Positions 7,751-16,364 of a stretch of 64,000 nucleotides of DNA are shown here, in pieces (within the stretch, counting starts at the first letter, position 1; each line of letters begins with the position of its first letter). Source of the DNA: JACKBK01 sp963707275 (lineage in GTDB: Bacteria; Chloroflexota; Anaerolineae; JAAEKA01); NCBI GenBank assembly GCA_963707275.1, contig CAVPPH010000013.1, positions 62,001-126,000 of the forward strand, read 5' to 3'. The translations under genes were made by a program, and so were the position numbers. Under the pieces are notes generated by a model. That model searched no databases. It saw nothing but the letters and a program-made list of their open reading frames with translations, and was not told the origin of the DNA.

Positions 7751-8809
7751 ATGAATTCACGACAACGTGTGTTGACAACCTTCCGCCATCAGGAACCGGA
7801 CCGTGTGCCGGTGTGGCTGGGCGCTTCGCCGGAGTGGAAGCAACTGGCCTGCGAGTATCTTTCGCTGGCGGACGACGAGGCGCTGCTGCGCTATCTGGGC
7901 GACGACTTCCGCCGTGTGTTCAGCCGCTACGCCGGTCCGCCTGAACGCAGCCCGGATCAGATGCTGTCGCCCGGCGTCACCTGGCGCTCACCGTTCGACA
8001 TCGAGCGCCATGGCTACGGCTATGGTATGCCGCTCGTCAATCCGCTCAAGCGCGCGACGCTGTCCGATGTTCACGCCTACTCGTGGCCGGACCCCGACTG
8101 GATCGATGTCTCGCAGATCCGCGCCGATGCCATGCAATGGGGCGGCGAGTTCGCCATCCTGGGCGGCGAGTGGTCGCCTTTCTGGCACGATGTCATCGAC
8201 CTGCTGGACTTCGATGTGCTGATCTACCAGATGTACGACAACCCTGACATCGTCCATGCCGTGATGGACTACACCGCCAGCTACTACCTGGCGGTCAGCC
8301 GGCGCATTTTCGAGGCTGTCGGCGATGCCATCGACATCTATTTCATCGGCAACGACTTCGGCGCGCAGACCGGGCCGCTGCTCAGCCCGCCGCTGTTCCG
8401 CCGTTTCGTCCTCCCGCACTTGCAGCGTTTCGTCGATCTGGGCCACGAGTTCGGCAAGTTGGTGCTGCTGCACACCGATGGCTCGCTGCGGGTGATCATG
8501 AAGGACCTGATCGCCACCGGGCTGGACGGCATCCAGTCGGTGCAGCCCTACTGCACCGGCATGGAACTGGGCGGCCTGAAGCGCGACTTCGGCCAGGACC
8601 TGACCTTCTTCGGCTGTGTCGATACCCAGCGGCTGATCGAGAGCACGGCCGAAGAAGCCCGCCAGCTCACGATTGACACCCTGCACATCATGAAACCCGG
8701 CGGCGGCTTCATCGCCTCGCCCAGCCACGATTACCTGCTGCCGGAGACCCCGGTGGAGAATGTGATCGTGATGTATGAGACGATTCGTGAATTTGGGGCG
8801 TATGCGTGA
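7751..8809 (+). CDS. URO-D-like (uroporphyrinogen decarboxylase/corrinoid methyltransferase superfamily) protein
   Basis: This 352-residue TIM-barrel protein opens with the family motif RQRVLTTFRHQEPDRVPVWLG. The central IYFIGNDFGAQTGPLLSPPLFRRFVLPHLQ is the standard URO-D segment. At the metal position it has LLHTDGS, with H241 and D243, where MtaA-type enzymes have HxC. The ending, SPSHDYLLPETPVENV, is also family-typical. Superfamily members either decarboxylate uroporphyrinogen or move methyl groups to or from corrinoid proteins. A corrinoid protein gene lies in the same cluster, so a methyl-transfer role is favoured. The missing cysteine makes this uncertain. The start at 7751 shares the leader ccaccaagagtt with the upstream regulator gene. 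Confidence 0.82.
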   Translation: MNSRQRVLTTFRHQEPDRVPVWLGASPEWKQLACEYLSLADDEALLRYLGDDFRRVFSRYAGPPERSPDQMLSPGVTWRSPFDIERHGYGYGMPLVNPLKRATLSDVHAYSWPDPDWIDVSQIRADAMQWGGEFAILGGEWSPFWHDVIDLLDFDVLIYQMYDNPDIVHAVMDYTASYYLAVSRRIFEAVGDAIDIYFIGNDFGAQTGPLLSPPLFRRFVLPHLQRFVDLGHEFGKLVLLHTDGSLRVIMKDLIATGLDGIQSVQPYCTGMELGGLKRDFGQDLTFFGCVDTQRLIESTAEEARQLTIDTLHIMKPGGGFIASPSHDYLLPETPVENVIVMYETIREFGAYA

Positions 8810-8887
8810 AACGTATTATGTAACACGTAATACGTGACAAGTGACAAGTGGCATTCAGAGTCTTCACGAATTACGCATTACGAATCA
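8805..8887. repeat. Variable-word hairpin, word acgtaat
   Basis: The left arm (acgtattatgtaacacgtaatacgt type words) begins at the stop codon of the upstream gene. The right arm carries gaattacgcattacgaatc. It shares the decamer cgcattacga with the element at 857-927. Confidence 0.65.
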
Positions 8888-8923
8888 TTCCAGATAGCTT
8901 ACCTCACACCAGGAGACTTATCC

Positions 8924-9247
8924 ATGCAACGCTACGGCCAGTTGATCGGCGTCAAGCCGGAGAAACTTGAGGAGTATGTCCGCTACCATGCAGCGGTCTG
9001 GCCTGAGATTCTCGACATGATCAGGCAATGCAACATCCGCAACTACTCGATCTTTCTGAAGGACCACATGCTGTTCGCGTACTTCGAGTATGTCGGCGAC
9101 GATTTCGACGCTGACATGGCCAAGATGGCCGCCGACCCGAAGACGCAGGAGTGGTGGGACATCATGATGCCGATGCAACAGCCCATCGCGACCCGCGCCG
9201 AAGGCGAGTGGTGGGCGACGATGCAGGAAGTGTTTCACACGGATTAG
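8924..9247 (+). CDS. L-rhamnose mutarotase family protein
   Basis: This 107-residue ferredoxin-like-fold protein matches the RhaM family (COG3254). It has LEEYVRYHAAVWPEILDMI with the catalytic-type histidine, IRNYSIFL, FAYFEYVGDD and EWWDIMMPMQQP. RhaM-type enzymes interconvert the alpha and beta anomers of L-rhamnose or related L-sugars such as L-fucose, supplying the anomer needed by the isomerase. In a cluster with L-fucose isomerase the likely substrate is L-fucose or a methylated form. AGGAG lies 8 bases before the ATG. The gene is intact and has the normal family length. Confidence 0.88.
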   Translation: MQRYGQLIGVKPEKLEEYVRYHAAVWPEILDMIRQCNIRNYSIFLKDHMLFAYFEYVGDDFDADMAKMAADPKTQEWWDIMMPMQQPIATRAEGEWWATMQEVFHTD

Positions 9248-9449
9248 TGCGTGCGTTCGGTAGTGTGATAGTGCGGTAGTCTGGTCGCGTGGCTGCGAAG
9301 CGAGGGCCGCTTCCGGCATATGTCGCCACTCATGCCCGCTTCACCGTTGTTTCAGTGCTCCAACCGATTTGCCACCCTTTTTCCCTGACCGTGAACTGAC
9401 GCACCATCGTACTACCGGGCTACCACACTACCGAACTATCGCACGAACT
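9248..9449. repeat. Variable-word hairpin, 8-base word (ggtagtgt)
   Basis: Left arm 9248-9292 carries ggtagtgt, gatagtgc, ggtagtct. Right arm 9400-9449 carries cgtactac, cgggctac, cacactac, cgaactat. About 105 bases of non-repetitive sequence lie between, the longest loop in the window. Confidence 0.65.
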
Positions 9450-9465
9450 CACAAGGATACCGACC

Positions 9466-10635
9466 ATGGAACGAACACCCAACGCCCTCGCCAAAGTCGA
9501 CCGGATGCGCAAGGCGCTGAACCAACAGGAAGCCGACCGCGTGCCGATCAGCGATTTCTTTTGGGGCAGCTTTCTGGAGCGCTGGCGCGAAGACCTGGGC
9601 CTGCCCGCCGATGCCGATGTCTACAAGTACTACGACCTGGATTGGCAGGTCACCATTCCCAACATGGATCCCCACGTCCGCCCGTTTGAGGTGTTGACCG
9701 AAAACCAGGAGGAGGTGATCGTCAAAACCGGCTTCAACGCGGTGATCCGCAAGAAGTTTGCCGATCCCATGCCCCAGTGGCTGGATTGGGAAACCAAGAC
9801 CATCGAGCAGATTGACGCCTACACCTTCGAGGATCCCTGGGACGAGCGCCGGTATTTCAGTGCCGGCGACAACCAGATCGCCGGTGTGGGTGATGGTTAC
9901 GCCCGCAACTCGCCGGCCTGGATGGACACCGTCAAGTCGATCTACCGCGACTTTGCCGTGTTTGGCAGCGTCTGCGAAGCCAACGAGTACATGACACGCA
10001 TCGTCGGCCCGGAAACCAACATGCTGATGATCGCGCTCTACCCGGAGCGCTTCGGCGCATTCATCGAGCGCACCAACGCCTTCGCGCTGGAGATCTGCAA
10101 GGCGCAGATCGAGGCAGCCGGTGGCTTGCTGGACGGCATGGTGATCTGGGGCGACATTGCCTACAAGAAGGACATGTTCTTCTCGCCCGACTACTGGCGG
10201 CGTTACTTCAAGCCGGGCCTCAAAGCCATGGTGGACGTTTGCCACGAGGCTGGCCTGCCGGTGATCTACCACGGCTGCGGCAACGCGACGCGCGTCTTTC
10301 CCGACTTCATCGAGATGGGTATCGACGGCTATAACCCGCTGGAGGCCAAGGCCGGCCTGGATGTTGTCGATTTGCGGCGCAAGTACGGCCACCAACTAGG
10401 CTTTGTTGGCAACATGAACGTCATGGAGTGGGCAGACGCGCCCGAGGAGGAACTGAAGGGCATCGTGCTGCGCAAGCTCAATGCAGCCAAGGGCGGCGGC
10501 ATGATCTTCCAGTCCGACCATTCCGTGCCCACCAATGTATCCGGCGAACGCTACGATTACGTGGTCAAGCTGGTGCGCGAGTATGGCAACTATCCGCTTC
10601 AGCTTGGCGAGTATGACTTGCCCGACCTGAACTGA
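9466..10635 (+). CDS. URO-D-like methyltransferase superfamily protein with HxC motif
   Basis: This 389-residue protein has the URO-D opening LNQQEADRVPISDFFWG and a central VIWGDIAYKKDMFFSPDYWRR. Among the four URO-D proteins of the cluster it alone keeps an MtaA-like HxC metal motif, YHGCGN (H269, C271). The third zinc ligand, a cysteine in MtaA/MtbA, appears replaced in FQSDHSVPTN, where D351 and H352 are candidates. GFVGNMNVMEW is the usual strand near the active site. It is the best candidate in the locus for a corrinoid-dependent methyl transfer. The corrinoid partner would be the protein at 16.4 kb. A methyl donor in the form of an O-methyl sugar is inferred, not shown. Confidence 0.83.
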   Translation: MERTPNALAKVDRMRKALNQQEADRVPISDFFWGSFLERWREDLGLPADADVYKYYDLDWQVTIPNMDPHVRPFEVLTENQEEVIVKTGFNAVIRKKFADPMPQWLDWETKTIEQIDAYTFEDPWDERRYFSAGDNQIAGVGDGYARNSPAWMDTVKSIYRDFAVFGSVCEANEYMTRIVGPETNMLMIALYPERFGAFIERTNAFALEICKAQIEAAGGLLDGMVIWGDIAYKKDMFFSPDYWRRYFKPGLKAMVDVCHEAGLPVIYHGCGNATRVFPDFIEMGIDGYNPLEAKAGLDVVDLRRKYGHQLGFVGNMNVMEWADAPEEELKGIVLRKLNAAKGGGMIFQSDHSVPTNVSGERYDYVVKLVREYGNYPLQLGEYDLPDLN

Positions 10636-10678
10636 CGGTTGGTAACCAGATATCCGGGATTTCGATTACCGGTAGTGG

Positions 10679-11437
10679 ATGACTGAAACGATGTACCTGC
10701 ATCATCTTCTTCCTCACCAATTGCGTGATGCCCTGGACCAGGGCTTACCGCTGCTGATACCGACCGGCTGTGTTGAATACCACGGTCCGCACTTGCCGCT
10801 GGGCGTCGATACGCTTTTGGCCGAGGAATTGCTGCGGCAGGTGGCTGAGCAGACACGGTGCGTTGTGGCTCCACCTTTCTGGTATGGCCCGGCCAGCTAT
10901 GCCGTCAGTGGGCCGCAGCAAGGGTCCGTCGATGTGTCCACCGAACGGTTTGGCCGTCATGTGAAGGATGTGCTCACGGCCTTCTGGAAGATGGGTTTTC
11001 GCTGGATCATCGTCGCTGTCCACCATCAAGGGTTGGACGGTCCCGAGTTGCTGGCAATTCGCCAGGCAGCTGCTGAGGTCACCTTCGAGCTGACTTACGC
11101 CGAGCGCGGCGACGGCTGGTGGGGCAGAGCGCCGCTGGATCCCACCGACAACACCTTCGAGCGCATCCAGGTCTGGCCGTCGATTCTGCCACTGGCCGTC
11201 GAGCAGGGCGTCGAAATGGCCGACCATGCTGGCTTCTTCGAGACGTCGTTGATCATGGCCATCCACACGGAGCTTGTCGACTCTAACAGACTGGCAGCGG
11301 GTGCTCCCTGGTACACCAGAACGTCCAAGAGCCAGGCCGTTCACGCCAATGTCGAGGCAGGATATCGTATGTGGCAAGTGATGGTGACTGCCTGGGTAGA
11401 GAAGATCAACGCATTGAACCAACGCGGTTCAACATGA
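10679..11437 (+). CDS. Creatininase-family metal-dependent hydrolase
   Basis: This 252-residue protein shows the creatininase family signature PTGCVEYHGPHLPLGVDT (E33, H35 and D44 are predicted metal ligands) and ADHAGFFETSL with E187. The usual NGHGGN loop is changed to VAVHHQGLDG (114-116), which still has histidine. Family members open small cyclic amides or act in cofactor maturation, and they need zinc or manganese. Many sugar catabolic clusters carry one with no proven role. The gene is intact and starts 43 bases after the preceding URO-D gene. Substrate prediction is not possible from sequence. Confidence 0.8.
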   Translation: MTETMYLHHLLPHQLRDALDQGLPLLIPTGCVEYHGPHLPLGVDTLLAEELLRQVAEQTRCVVAPPFWYGPASYAVSGPQQGSVDVSTERFGRHVKDVLTAFWKMGFRWIIVAVHHQGLDGPELLAIRQAAAEVTFELTYAERGDGWWGRAPLDPTDNTFERIQVWPSILPLAVEQGVEMADHAGFFETSLIMAIHTELVDSNRLAAGAPWYTRTSKSQAVHANVEAGYRMWQVMVTAWVEKINALNQRGST

Positions 11438-11497
11438 TGCTTTCGGGTCAACAAGGAGAAGTAGATGAAGTGATTTTGCTACCAAGTTCGATCAACC

Positions 11498-11516
11498 GGT
11501 CACAACGTTGGTGACC
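11498..11516. promoter_or_regulatory. Inverted repeat upstream of the sugar-binding protein gene
   Basis: The arms ggtcac and gtgacc flank a 7-base centre (aacgttg) 57 bases before the binding-protein start. It could be an operator or a small hairpin. It does not resemble the 24-bp palindrome at 5307. Confidence 0.35.
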
Positions 11517-11572
11517 ACGTGAGCTACGCCGAAGATCATGCTTGCCGAATCGTGTCAAGGAGGACACCCCAG

Positions 11573-14392
11573 ATGAAACCCAATCGCACACACTGGACTT
11601 TGCTCACATTGCTGATTGTCGCATCGCTGTTCATTTCAGCCTGCGGCAGCCAGGCCACCCCTGAGCCGACTACCGCGCCGGTTGCAACTGAAGCGCCCGC
11701 GGCGCCGGCTGCAACTGAAGCGCCTGCCGCCCAGCCCGCCGAACCCGCCGAACCCGCCGACGCTATGATGGGTCCCGATGGCCGGGCCAGCTATGCCGGC
11801 CTGGACAAGGACCTGACCGGCCAGACGATTCGCATGGCCAACATCGGCGGCCAGCCCTATGAGGCCATGTACGACCAGATCAAGCTGTTCGAGGAAAAGA
11901 CGGGCGCCACAGTGGAAACCGTCTTCCTGGGCGACGGCTTCGAGATCGACCGCTATCTGAAGCAGAACTACGCCGCCGGGACGGTGGACTTCGACGTGGC
12001 CTGGAACCACACGTCGTTCATGAGCCAGTACACGCCGTTCGTGGAGGATCTCAACCAGTACTTCACACCTGAGGAACTGGCGGCTTTCAGCCCCGCCATC
12101 ATCAAGGCGGCCACCATCGACGGCGCGTTGCAGTTGATCCCGCGCCACGCCGACATCAGTGCGATGCACTATCGCACCGACCTGTTCGGCGACGCCGACC
12201 TGCAGGCCAAGTTCCAGGAGCAGTACGGCTACCCGCTGGCGCCGCCCGAGACCATCGAGCAGATGCAGCAGATGGCCGAGTTCTTCGTGGCCGAAGGGGC
12301 GGTCGATTACGGTACCGAGTTTGCCGGCAAGGAAGAGGCGCTGGCCGGTCGGTTCTACGAACTGCTGGTAGCCAACGGCGGCAACTACTTCGACGAGAAC
12401 TTCCAGCCGATCTTCAACTCTGAGGCTGGCAAGATGACGGCGCAGTGGATGAAGGACCTGTACGACGCCGGCGCGATCCCCAGTGACACGCCCAACTTGC
12501 TTTGGCCCGAAGTGGCGCAGAACTTCTGCGACGACAAGGTCGCCTTCTACCTGGAGTGGTACGGCTGGTACAGCTACTTCCAGGACCCGGATAGCTGTGC
12601 GGTGGCAGGCAAGTTCGACCTGATGCGCGGACCGACGGGCGCGGCTGGCGACATCCACACCGGCTGGGCCGGCGCGCATGCCTTCTCGATCCCCAAGGCC
12701 GCCGAGAACAAAGAGGGCGCGGCACAACTGATCAAGTTCCTCTCGTCGCAGCAAGTCGCCTACGACGAGGCCAAGCTGGGCCTGCTGCCGGTGCGCGACG
12801 ACGTGTGGAGCCTTGTCATTGAGGATGCATCCGCGTCCGATGTTCCGCTGGACCAGAAGCGACTGGAAGTTGCCCAGCAGCAGATCTCCGAGGACTTCTT
12901 CACGCCGCCGCTGTTCGCCGACTGGATTTCCTTTACAAACCTGTGGTACCCGACCCTGCAGAGCATCATTCTTGGCGACGTGACAGTCGAAGAAGGCCTG
13001 ACCGAGGCCGTCGATCAGACGCGCCAGTTGATGGATGAGGCAGGCTACTACGCCGCCGGCGAGTCGCAGCAAACGCTGGAAAAACCGGCGGTTGCTCCGG
13101 CAGCTCCCGCGGCTGGTGAACCCCAAACTGCCGGTCTCGACCAGGACCTCAGCGGCATCACCATCCGCATGGCCAACATCGGCGGCCAGCCCTATGAGGC
13201 CATGTATGACGAGATCAAGGACTTCGAGGCGGCGACCGGCGCCAAGGTTGAGACTGTCTTCCTGGGCGACGGCTTCGAGATCGACCGCTACCTGAAGCAG
13301 AACTACGCCGCCGGGACGGTGGACTTCGACGTGGCCTGGAACCATACGTCGTTCATGAGCCAGTACACGCCGTTCGTGGAGGATCTCAACCAGTACTTCA
13401 CACCTGAAGAACTGGCGGTTTTCAGCCCGGCCATCATCAAGGCGGCCATCATCGACGGCGCGTTGCAGTTGATCCCGCGCCATGCCGACATCAGTGCGAT
13501 GCACTATCGTACCGACCTGTTCGGCGACGCCGACCTGCAGGCCAAGTTCCAGGAGGAGTACGGCTACCCGCTGGCGCCGCCCGAGACCATCGAGCAAATG
13601 CAGCAGATGGCCGAGTTCTTCGTGGCCGAAGGGGCGGTCGATTACGGCACCGAGTTCGCCGGCAAGGAAGAGGCGCTGGCCGGTCGGTTCTACGAACTGC
13701 TGGTAGCCAACGGCGGCAACTACTTCGATGAGAACTTCGAGCCGATCTTCAACTCGGACGCTGGCAAGATGACGGCGCAGTGGATGAAGGACCTGTACGA
13801 CGCCGGTGCGATTCCCAGTGACACGCCCAACTTGCTCTGGCCCGAAGTGGCGCAGAACTTCTGTGACGACAAGGTCGCGTTCTACCTGGAGTGGTACGGC
13901 TGGTACAGCTACTTCCAGGATCCGGATAGCTGTGCGGTGGCAGGCAAGTTCGACCTGATGCGCGGACCGACGGGTGCGGCTGGCGACATCCACACCGGCT
14001 GGGCCGGCGCGCATGCCTTCTCGATCCCCAAGGCCGCCGAGAACAAGGAAGCTGCCGCGCAACTGATCAAGTACCTTAGCTCTGAGAAGGTCGCGTACGA
14101 CGAGGCGAAACTGGGTTTGCTACCCGTGCGCGATGACGTGTGGGCGCGCATAATCGCCGATGCCTCGGCGTCGGATGTTCCGCTGGACAAGAAGCGCCTG
14201 GAAGTTGCCCAACTGCAGATCTCTGACGACTTCTTCACGCCGCCGCTGTTCGCCGACTGGATTTCCTTCACCAATCTGTGGTACCCGACCTTGCAGAGCA
14301 TCATTCTTGGTGACATGACGGTCGATGAAGGCCTGACCGAGGCCGTCGATCAGACGCGCCAGTTGATGGACGAAGCAGGCTATTACCAGTAG
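11573..14392 (+). CDS. Sugar ABC transporter substrate-binding lipoprotein with two tandem binding domains
   Basis: The 939-residue protein begins with a lipoprotein signal (LLTLLIVASLFISAC, lipid on the cysteine) and a Pro/Ala/Glu/Thr linker. It then carries two nearly identical copies of a family-1 solute-binding domain. Copy 1 starts near residue 75 and copy 2 near residue 520. Equivalent points (IRMANIGGQPYEAMYD) are 1335 bases, 445 codons, apart. The copies differ by scattered substitutions, so the duplication is not an assembly repeat of one sequence. It delivers an oligo- or monosaccharide to the two permeases that follow. No ATPase is encoded beside it, so a shared MsmX-type ATPase is expected. 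The start at 11573 has AAGGAGG and the signal peptide. An upstream GTG in frame is less likely. Confidence 0.9.
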   Translation: MKPNRTHWTLLTLLIVASLFISACGSQATPEPTTAPVATEAPAAPAATEAPAAQPAEPAEPADAMMGPDGRASYAGLDKDLTGQTIRMANIGGQPYEAMYDQIKLFEEKTGATVETVFLGDGFEIDRYLKQNYAAGTVDFDVAWNHTSFMSQYTPFVEDLNQYFTPEELAAFSPAIIKAATIDGALQLIPRHADISAMHYRTDLFGDADLQAKFQEQYGYPLAPPETIEQMQQMAEFFVAEGAVDYGTEFAGKEEALAGRFYELLVANGGNYFDENFQPIFNSEAGKMTAQWMKDLYDAGAIPSDTPNLLWPEVAQNFCDDKVAFYLEWYGWYSYFQDPDSCAVAGKFDLMRGPTGAAGDIHTGWAGAHAFSIPKAAENKEGAAQLIKFLSSQQVAYDEAKLGLLPVRDDVWSLVIEDASASDVPLDQKRLEVAQQQISEDFFTPPLFADWISFTNLWYPTLQSIILGDVTVEEGLTEAVDQTRQLMDEAGYYAAGESQQTLEKPAVAPAAPAAGEPQTAGLDQDLSGITIRMANIGGQPYEAMYDEIKDFEAATGAKVETVFLGDGFEIDRYLKQNYAAGTVDFDVAWNHTSFMSQYTPFVEDLNQYFTPEELAVFSPAIIKAAIIDGALQLIPRHADISAMHYRTDLFGDADLQAKFQEEYGYPLAPPETIEQMQQMAEFFVAEGAVDYGTEFAGKEEALAGRFYELLVANGGNYFDENFEPIFNSDAGKMTAQWMKDLYDAGAIPSDTPNLLWPEVAQNFCDDKVAFYLEWYGWYSYFQDPDSCAVAGKFDLMRGPTGAAGDIHTGWAGAHAFSIPKAAENKEAAAQLIKYLSSEKVAYDEAKLGLLPVRDDVWARIIADASASDVPLDKKRLEVAQLQISDDFFTPPLFADWISFTNLWYPTLQSIILGDMTVDEGLTEAVDQTRQLMDEAGYYQ
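11800..14389 (+). repeat. 1335-bp intragenic tandem duplication
   Basis: Copy 1 (about 11800-13051) and copy 2 (about 13135-14389) of the binding-protein domain are closely similar at the DNA level, with long identical stretches. They are joined by a short Ala/Pro-rich linker coded at about 13052-13134. Confidence 0.88.
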
Positions 14393-14409
14393 CCGTTCTG
14401 TCTGAGTTC

Positions 14410-14446
14410 CGCCATCCCGGCAGCGCATCTGCGCTGCCGGGATGGC
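14410..14446 (+). terminator. Strong GC-rich hairpin between binding protein and permease
   Basis: The stem gccatcccggcagcgc pairs perfectly with gcgctgccgggatggc. No U-tract follows, so this is more likely an mRNA stabiliser or partial attenuator than a full terminator. It would keep binding-protein mRNA more abundant than permease mRNA. Confidence 0.65.
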
Positions 14447-14466
14447 AACCCAAGTTCCAAGCCACT

Positions 14467-15444
14467 GTGAGCAAGCCAATGACCGAATTCGAAACCGCCG
14501 AAACCCCGATAGCCCCGGCAGTGCAAAAAGCCAAACGTGATCGCGGCGAATTCTATCGTCGCCAGAGTCGCTTTCCGTTGATGCTCATCGCGCCGGCTGT
14601 GATCATCATCCTGGTGGTCGTGGCTTATCCCATGATCTATTCGCTCTACCTCAGCTTCACGCCGTACAACCTGCTGCGACCGGAGAAAACGCTGGTGTTC
14701 AGCGTGGACACGATGTTCCGCAACTACGGCAAGCTGCTGGGCGACCGGATCTTCTGGCGCTCCATCGGCAATACGGTCATCTTCCTGGCCGTCACTGTCA
14801 ACCTGAGCTACTTAATCGCCCTGGGGTTGTCGCAGCTAATGGCGCAGGTATCGCGCGGACAAGGGATCATGCGCACGTTGCTGATGATCCCGATGATGTT
14901 CGCGCCGGTTCTGGTAGGCTTCCAGTTTGCCTGGTTCTTCAACGCCACCGTCGGTCTGGTCAACAATGCTTTGATCGCCTTGCATGTCATACAGTCGCCC
15001 AAACCCTGGCTGGTCGACGTGCCCTCCGGCATGATCTCGATCATGATCGCCACCATCTGGATGAACGTACCGATGATGACCATCATCCTGCTGGCGGGCA
15101 CGCTGTCGCTGCCGCGCGAGGTGTTCGAGGCGGCGGAGATGGATGGCGCGCACGCCTGGCAGAAGTTCAGCCATATCACCATGCCACTGCTCAGGCCATT
15201 CACGCTGATCGCCCTGACGGTGCTCTCGCTGGACATCGCACGGGCCTACGACATCGTGCGCATCATGACCGGCGGCGGGCCGGCTCACCGTACCGAAATG
15301 ATCTGGACCTATGCCGGACGTCTGGCCACGCGCAACTCGCAATATGGCCTGGCCAGCGCGATGTCGATGATCGGCGTCGTTCTGGGTGTGGTCTTCACGC
15401 TGTACCTGTTCCGGCAGCTTATCAAATCCAGGGTGGTGTACTAA
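14467..15444 (+). CDS. Sugar ABC transporter permease (MalF/UgpA type)
   Basis: This 325-residue inner-membrane protein has about six transmembrane segments, starting with PLMLIAPAVIIILVVVAYPM. It carries the EAA loop that contacts the ATPase (FEAAEMDGAHAWQKFSHIT). It belongs to the carbohydrate-uptake-1 permeases (COG1175). The following permease gene overlaps its stop by one base. The annotated start is GTG at 14467, and ATG at 14479 is an alternative. It works with the tandem-domain binding lipoprotein upstream and the MalG-type permease downstream. Confidence 0.9.
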   Translation: MSKPMTEFETAETPIAPAVQKAKRDRGEFYRRQSRFPLMLIAPAVIIILVVVAYPMIYSLYLSFTPYNLLRPEKTLVFSVDTMFRNYGKLLGDRIFWRSIGNTVIFLAVTVNLSYLIALGLSQLMAQVSRGQGIMRTLLMIPMMFAPVLVGFQFAWFFNATVGLVNNALIALHVIQSPKPWLVDVPSGMISIMIATIWMNVPMMTIILLAGTLSLPREVFEAAEMDGAHAWQKFSHITMPLLRPFTLIALTVLSLDIARAYDIVRIMTGGGPAHRTEMIWTYAGRLATRNSQYGLASAMSMIGVVLGVVFTLYLFRQLIKSRVVY

Positions 15445-16331
15445 TGACCGAAGCGATGCCAAAACCCCGCCGCCGCCGATGGAGCAAGCGCAAAGCACAG
15501 AAGTGGCTGATCGATATCGCCGCTGTGACTGTCCTGCTGATCTTCGCCCTGCCCGCCATCTGGATTGTCTTTACGGCTTTTCGCCCTGGCAACGAGATCA
15601 ACGTCACGCCGCCGGTCTGGATTCCCAGGAAGCTGACGCTGGATGCCTTTGGAGCGCTGTTTGGGCTTAACCCGGAGTATGCTTCCGGCGTGCCGGTGAT
15701 GGAGTACCTGCGCAACTCCTCCTTCACCGCGTTGTTGTCGACAGCGGTCGCTCTCTCGGTCGGCACCATGGCCGGCTATGCTTTTTCTCGCTTTGACTTC
15801 CGGCTGCATCTGACCGTCTTCCTCGGCATTATGCTTTCGCGGGCGGTGCCGGGCGTCGCTTTGGGGCTGCCGCTGTTCCTGGTGATGCGTCACTACGGGC
15901 TGGTTGACACGACCGTTGGTCTGGCGCTGGTCTACACGGCAGTCAACATCCCGTTTACCGTCTGGCTGATGGACGGCTTCTTCCGGCAAATACCAAAGGA
16001 ACTGGACGAGTCGGCCTACATCGACGGCTGCGGCTACTGGACTGCCTTCTGGCGCATCGACCTGCCGCTGGCGCTGCCAGGTGTGGCCGCGGCCGGCATC
16101 TTCGCCTTCCTGGCCGCCTGGAACGAGTACCAGATTGCCAGCCTGATCACCAAGACCCCCAAATCCAAGACTTTCCCGGTCGGCCTCTACGACTTCACCA
16201 GCCAGTTCACCGTTGACTGGCGCGGCATGACCGCTATGTCTGTCTTGATGATTGTCCCCGCGATTATCTTTGTAATTCTGATCCAGCGCCGGCTGACCGA
16301 AGGGCTGACGTTCGGCGCAATCAAGGGCTAG
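15444..16331 (+). CDS. Sugar ABC transporter permease (MalG/UgpE type)
   Basis: The second permease (295 residues, COG0395) has a basic N-terminus, about six membrane segments (IDIAAVTVLLIFALPAIWIV and others) and an EAA loop variant, LDESAYIDGCGYWTAFWRIDLPLA. TAATG joins the upstream stop and this start, so the two permeases are translationally coupled. Together with the upstream permease it forms the channel of the sugar importer. The corrinoid protein gene follows after 33 bases, which places methyl-transfer functions in the same transcript as uptake. Confidence 0.9.
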   Translation: MTEAMPKPRRRRWSKRKAQKWLIDIAAVTVLLIFALPAIWIVFTAFRPGNEINVTPPVWIPRKLTLDAFGALFGLNPEYASGVPVMEYLRNSSFTALLSTAVALSVGTMAGYAFSRFDFRLHLTVFLGIMLSRAVPGVALGLPLFLVMRHYGLVDTTVGLALVYTAVNIPFTVWLMDGFFRQIPKELDESAYIDGCGYWTAFWRIDLPLALPGVAAAGIFAFLAAWNEYQIASLITKTPKSKTFPVGLYDFTSQFTVDWRGMTAMSVLMIVPAIIFVILIQRRLTEGLTFGAIKG

Positions 16332-16364
16332 TCGGCCCAACATAAAATACACGGAGTACACCCC

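Noticed and set aside
10679..11437. Loss of activity of the creatininase-family protein because NGHGGN is replaced.
   Set aside because: The other metal ligands are intact and HHQG still offers a histidine, so inactivity cannot be concluded.
11636..14062. A very long open frame on the minus strand opposite the sugar-binding protein gene.
   Set aside because: It is a shadow frame caused by high GC content and the duplicated plus-strand domain. The plus-strand protein has a signal peptide, a ribosome site and clear homology.
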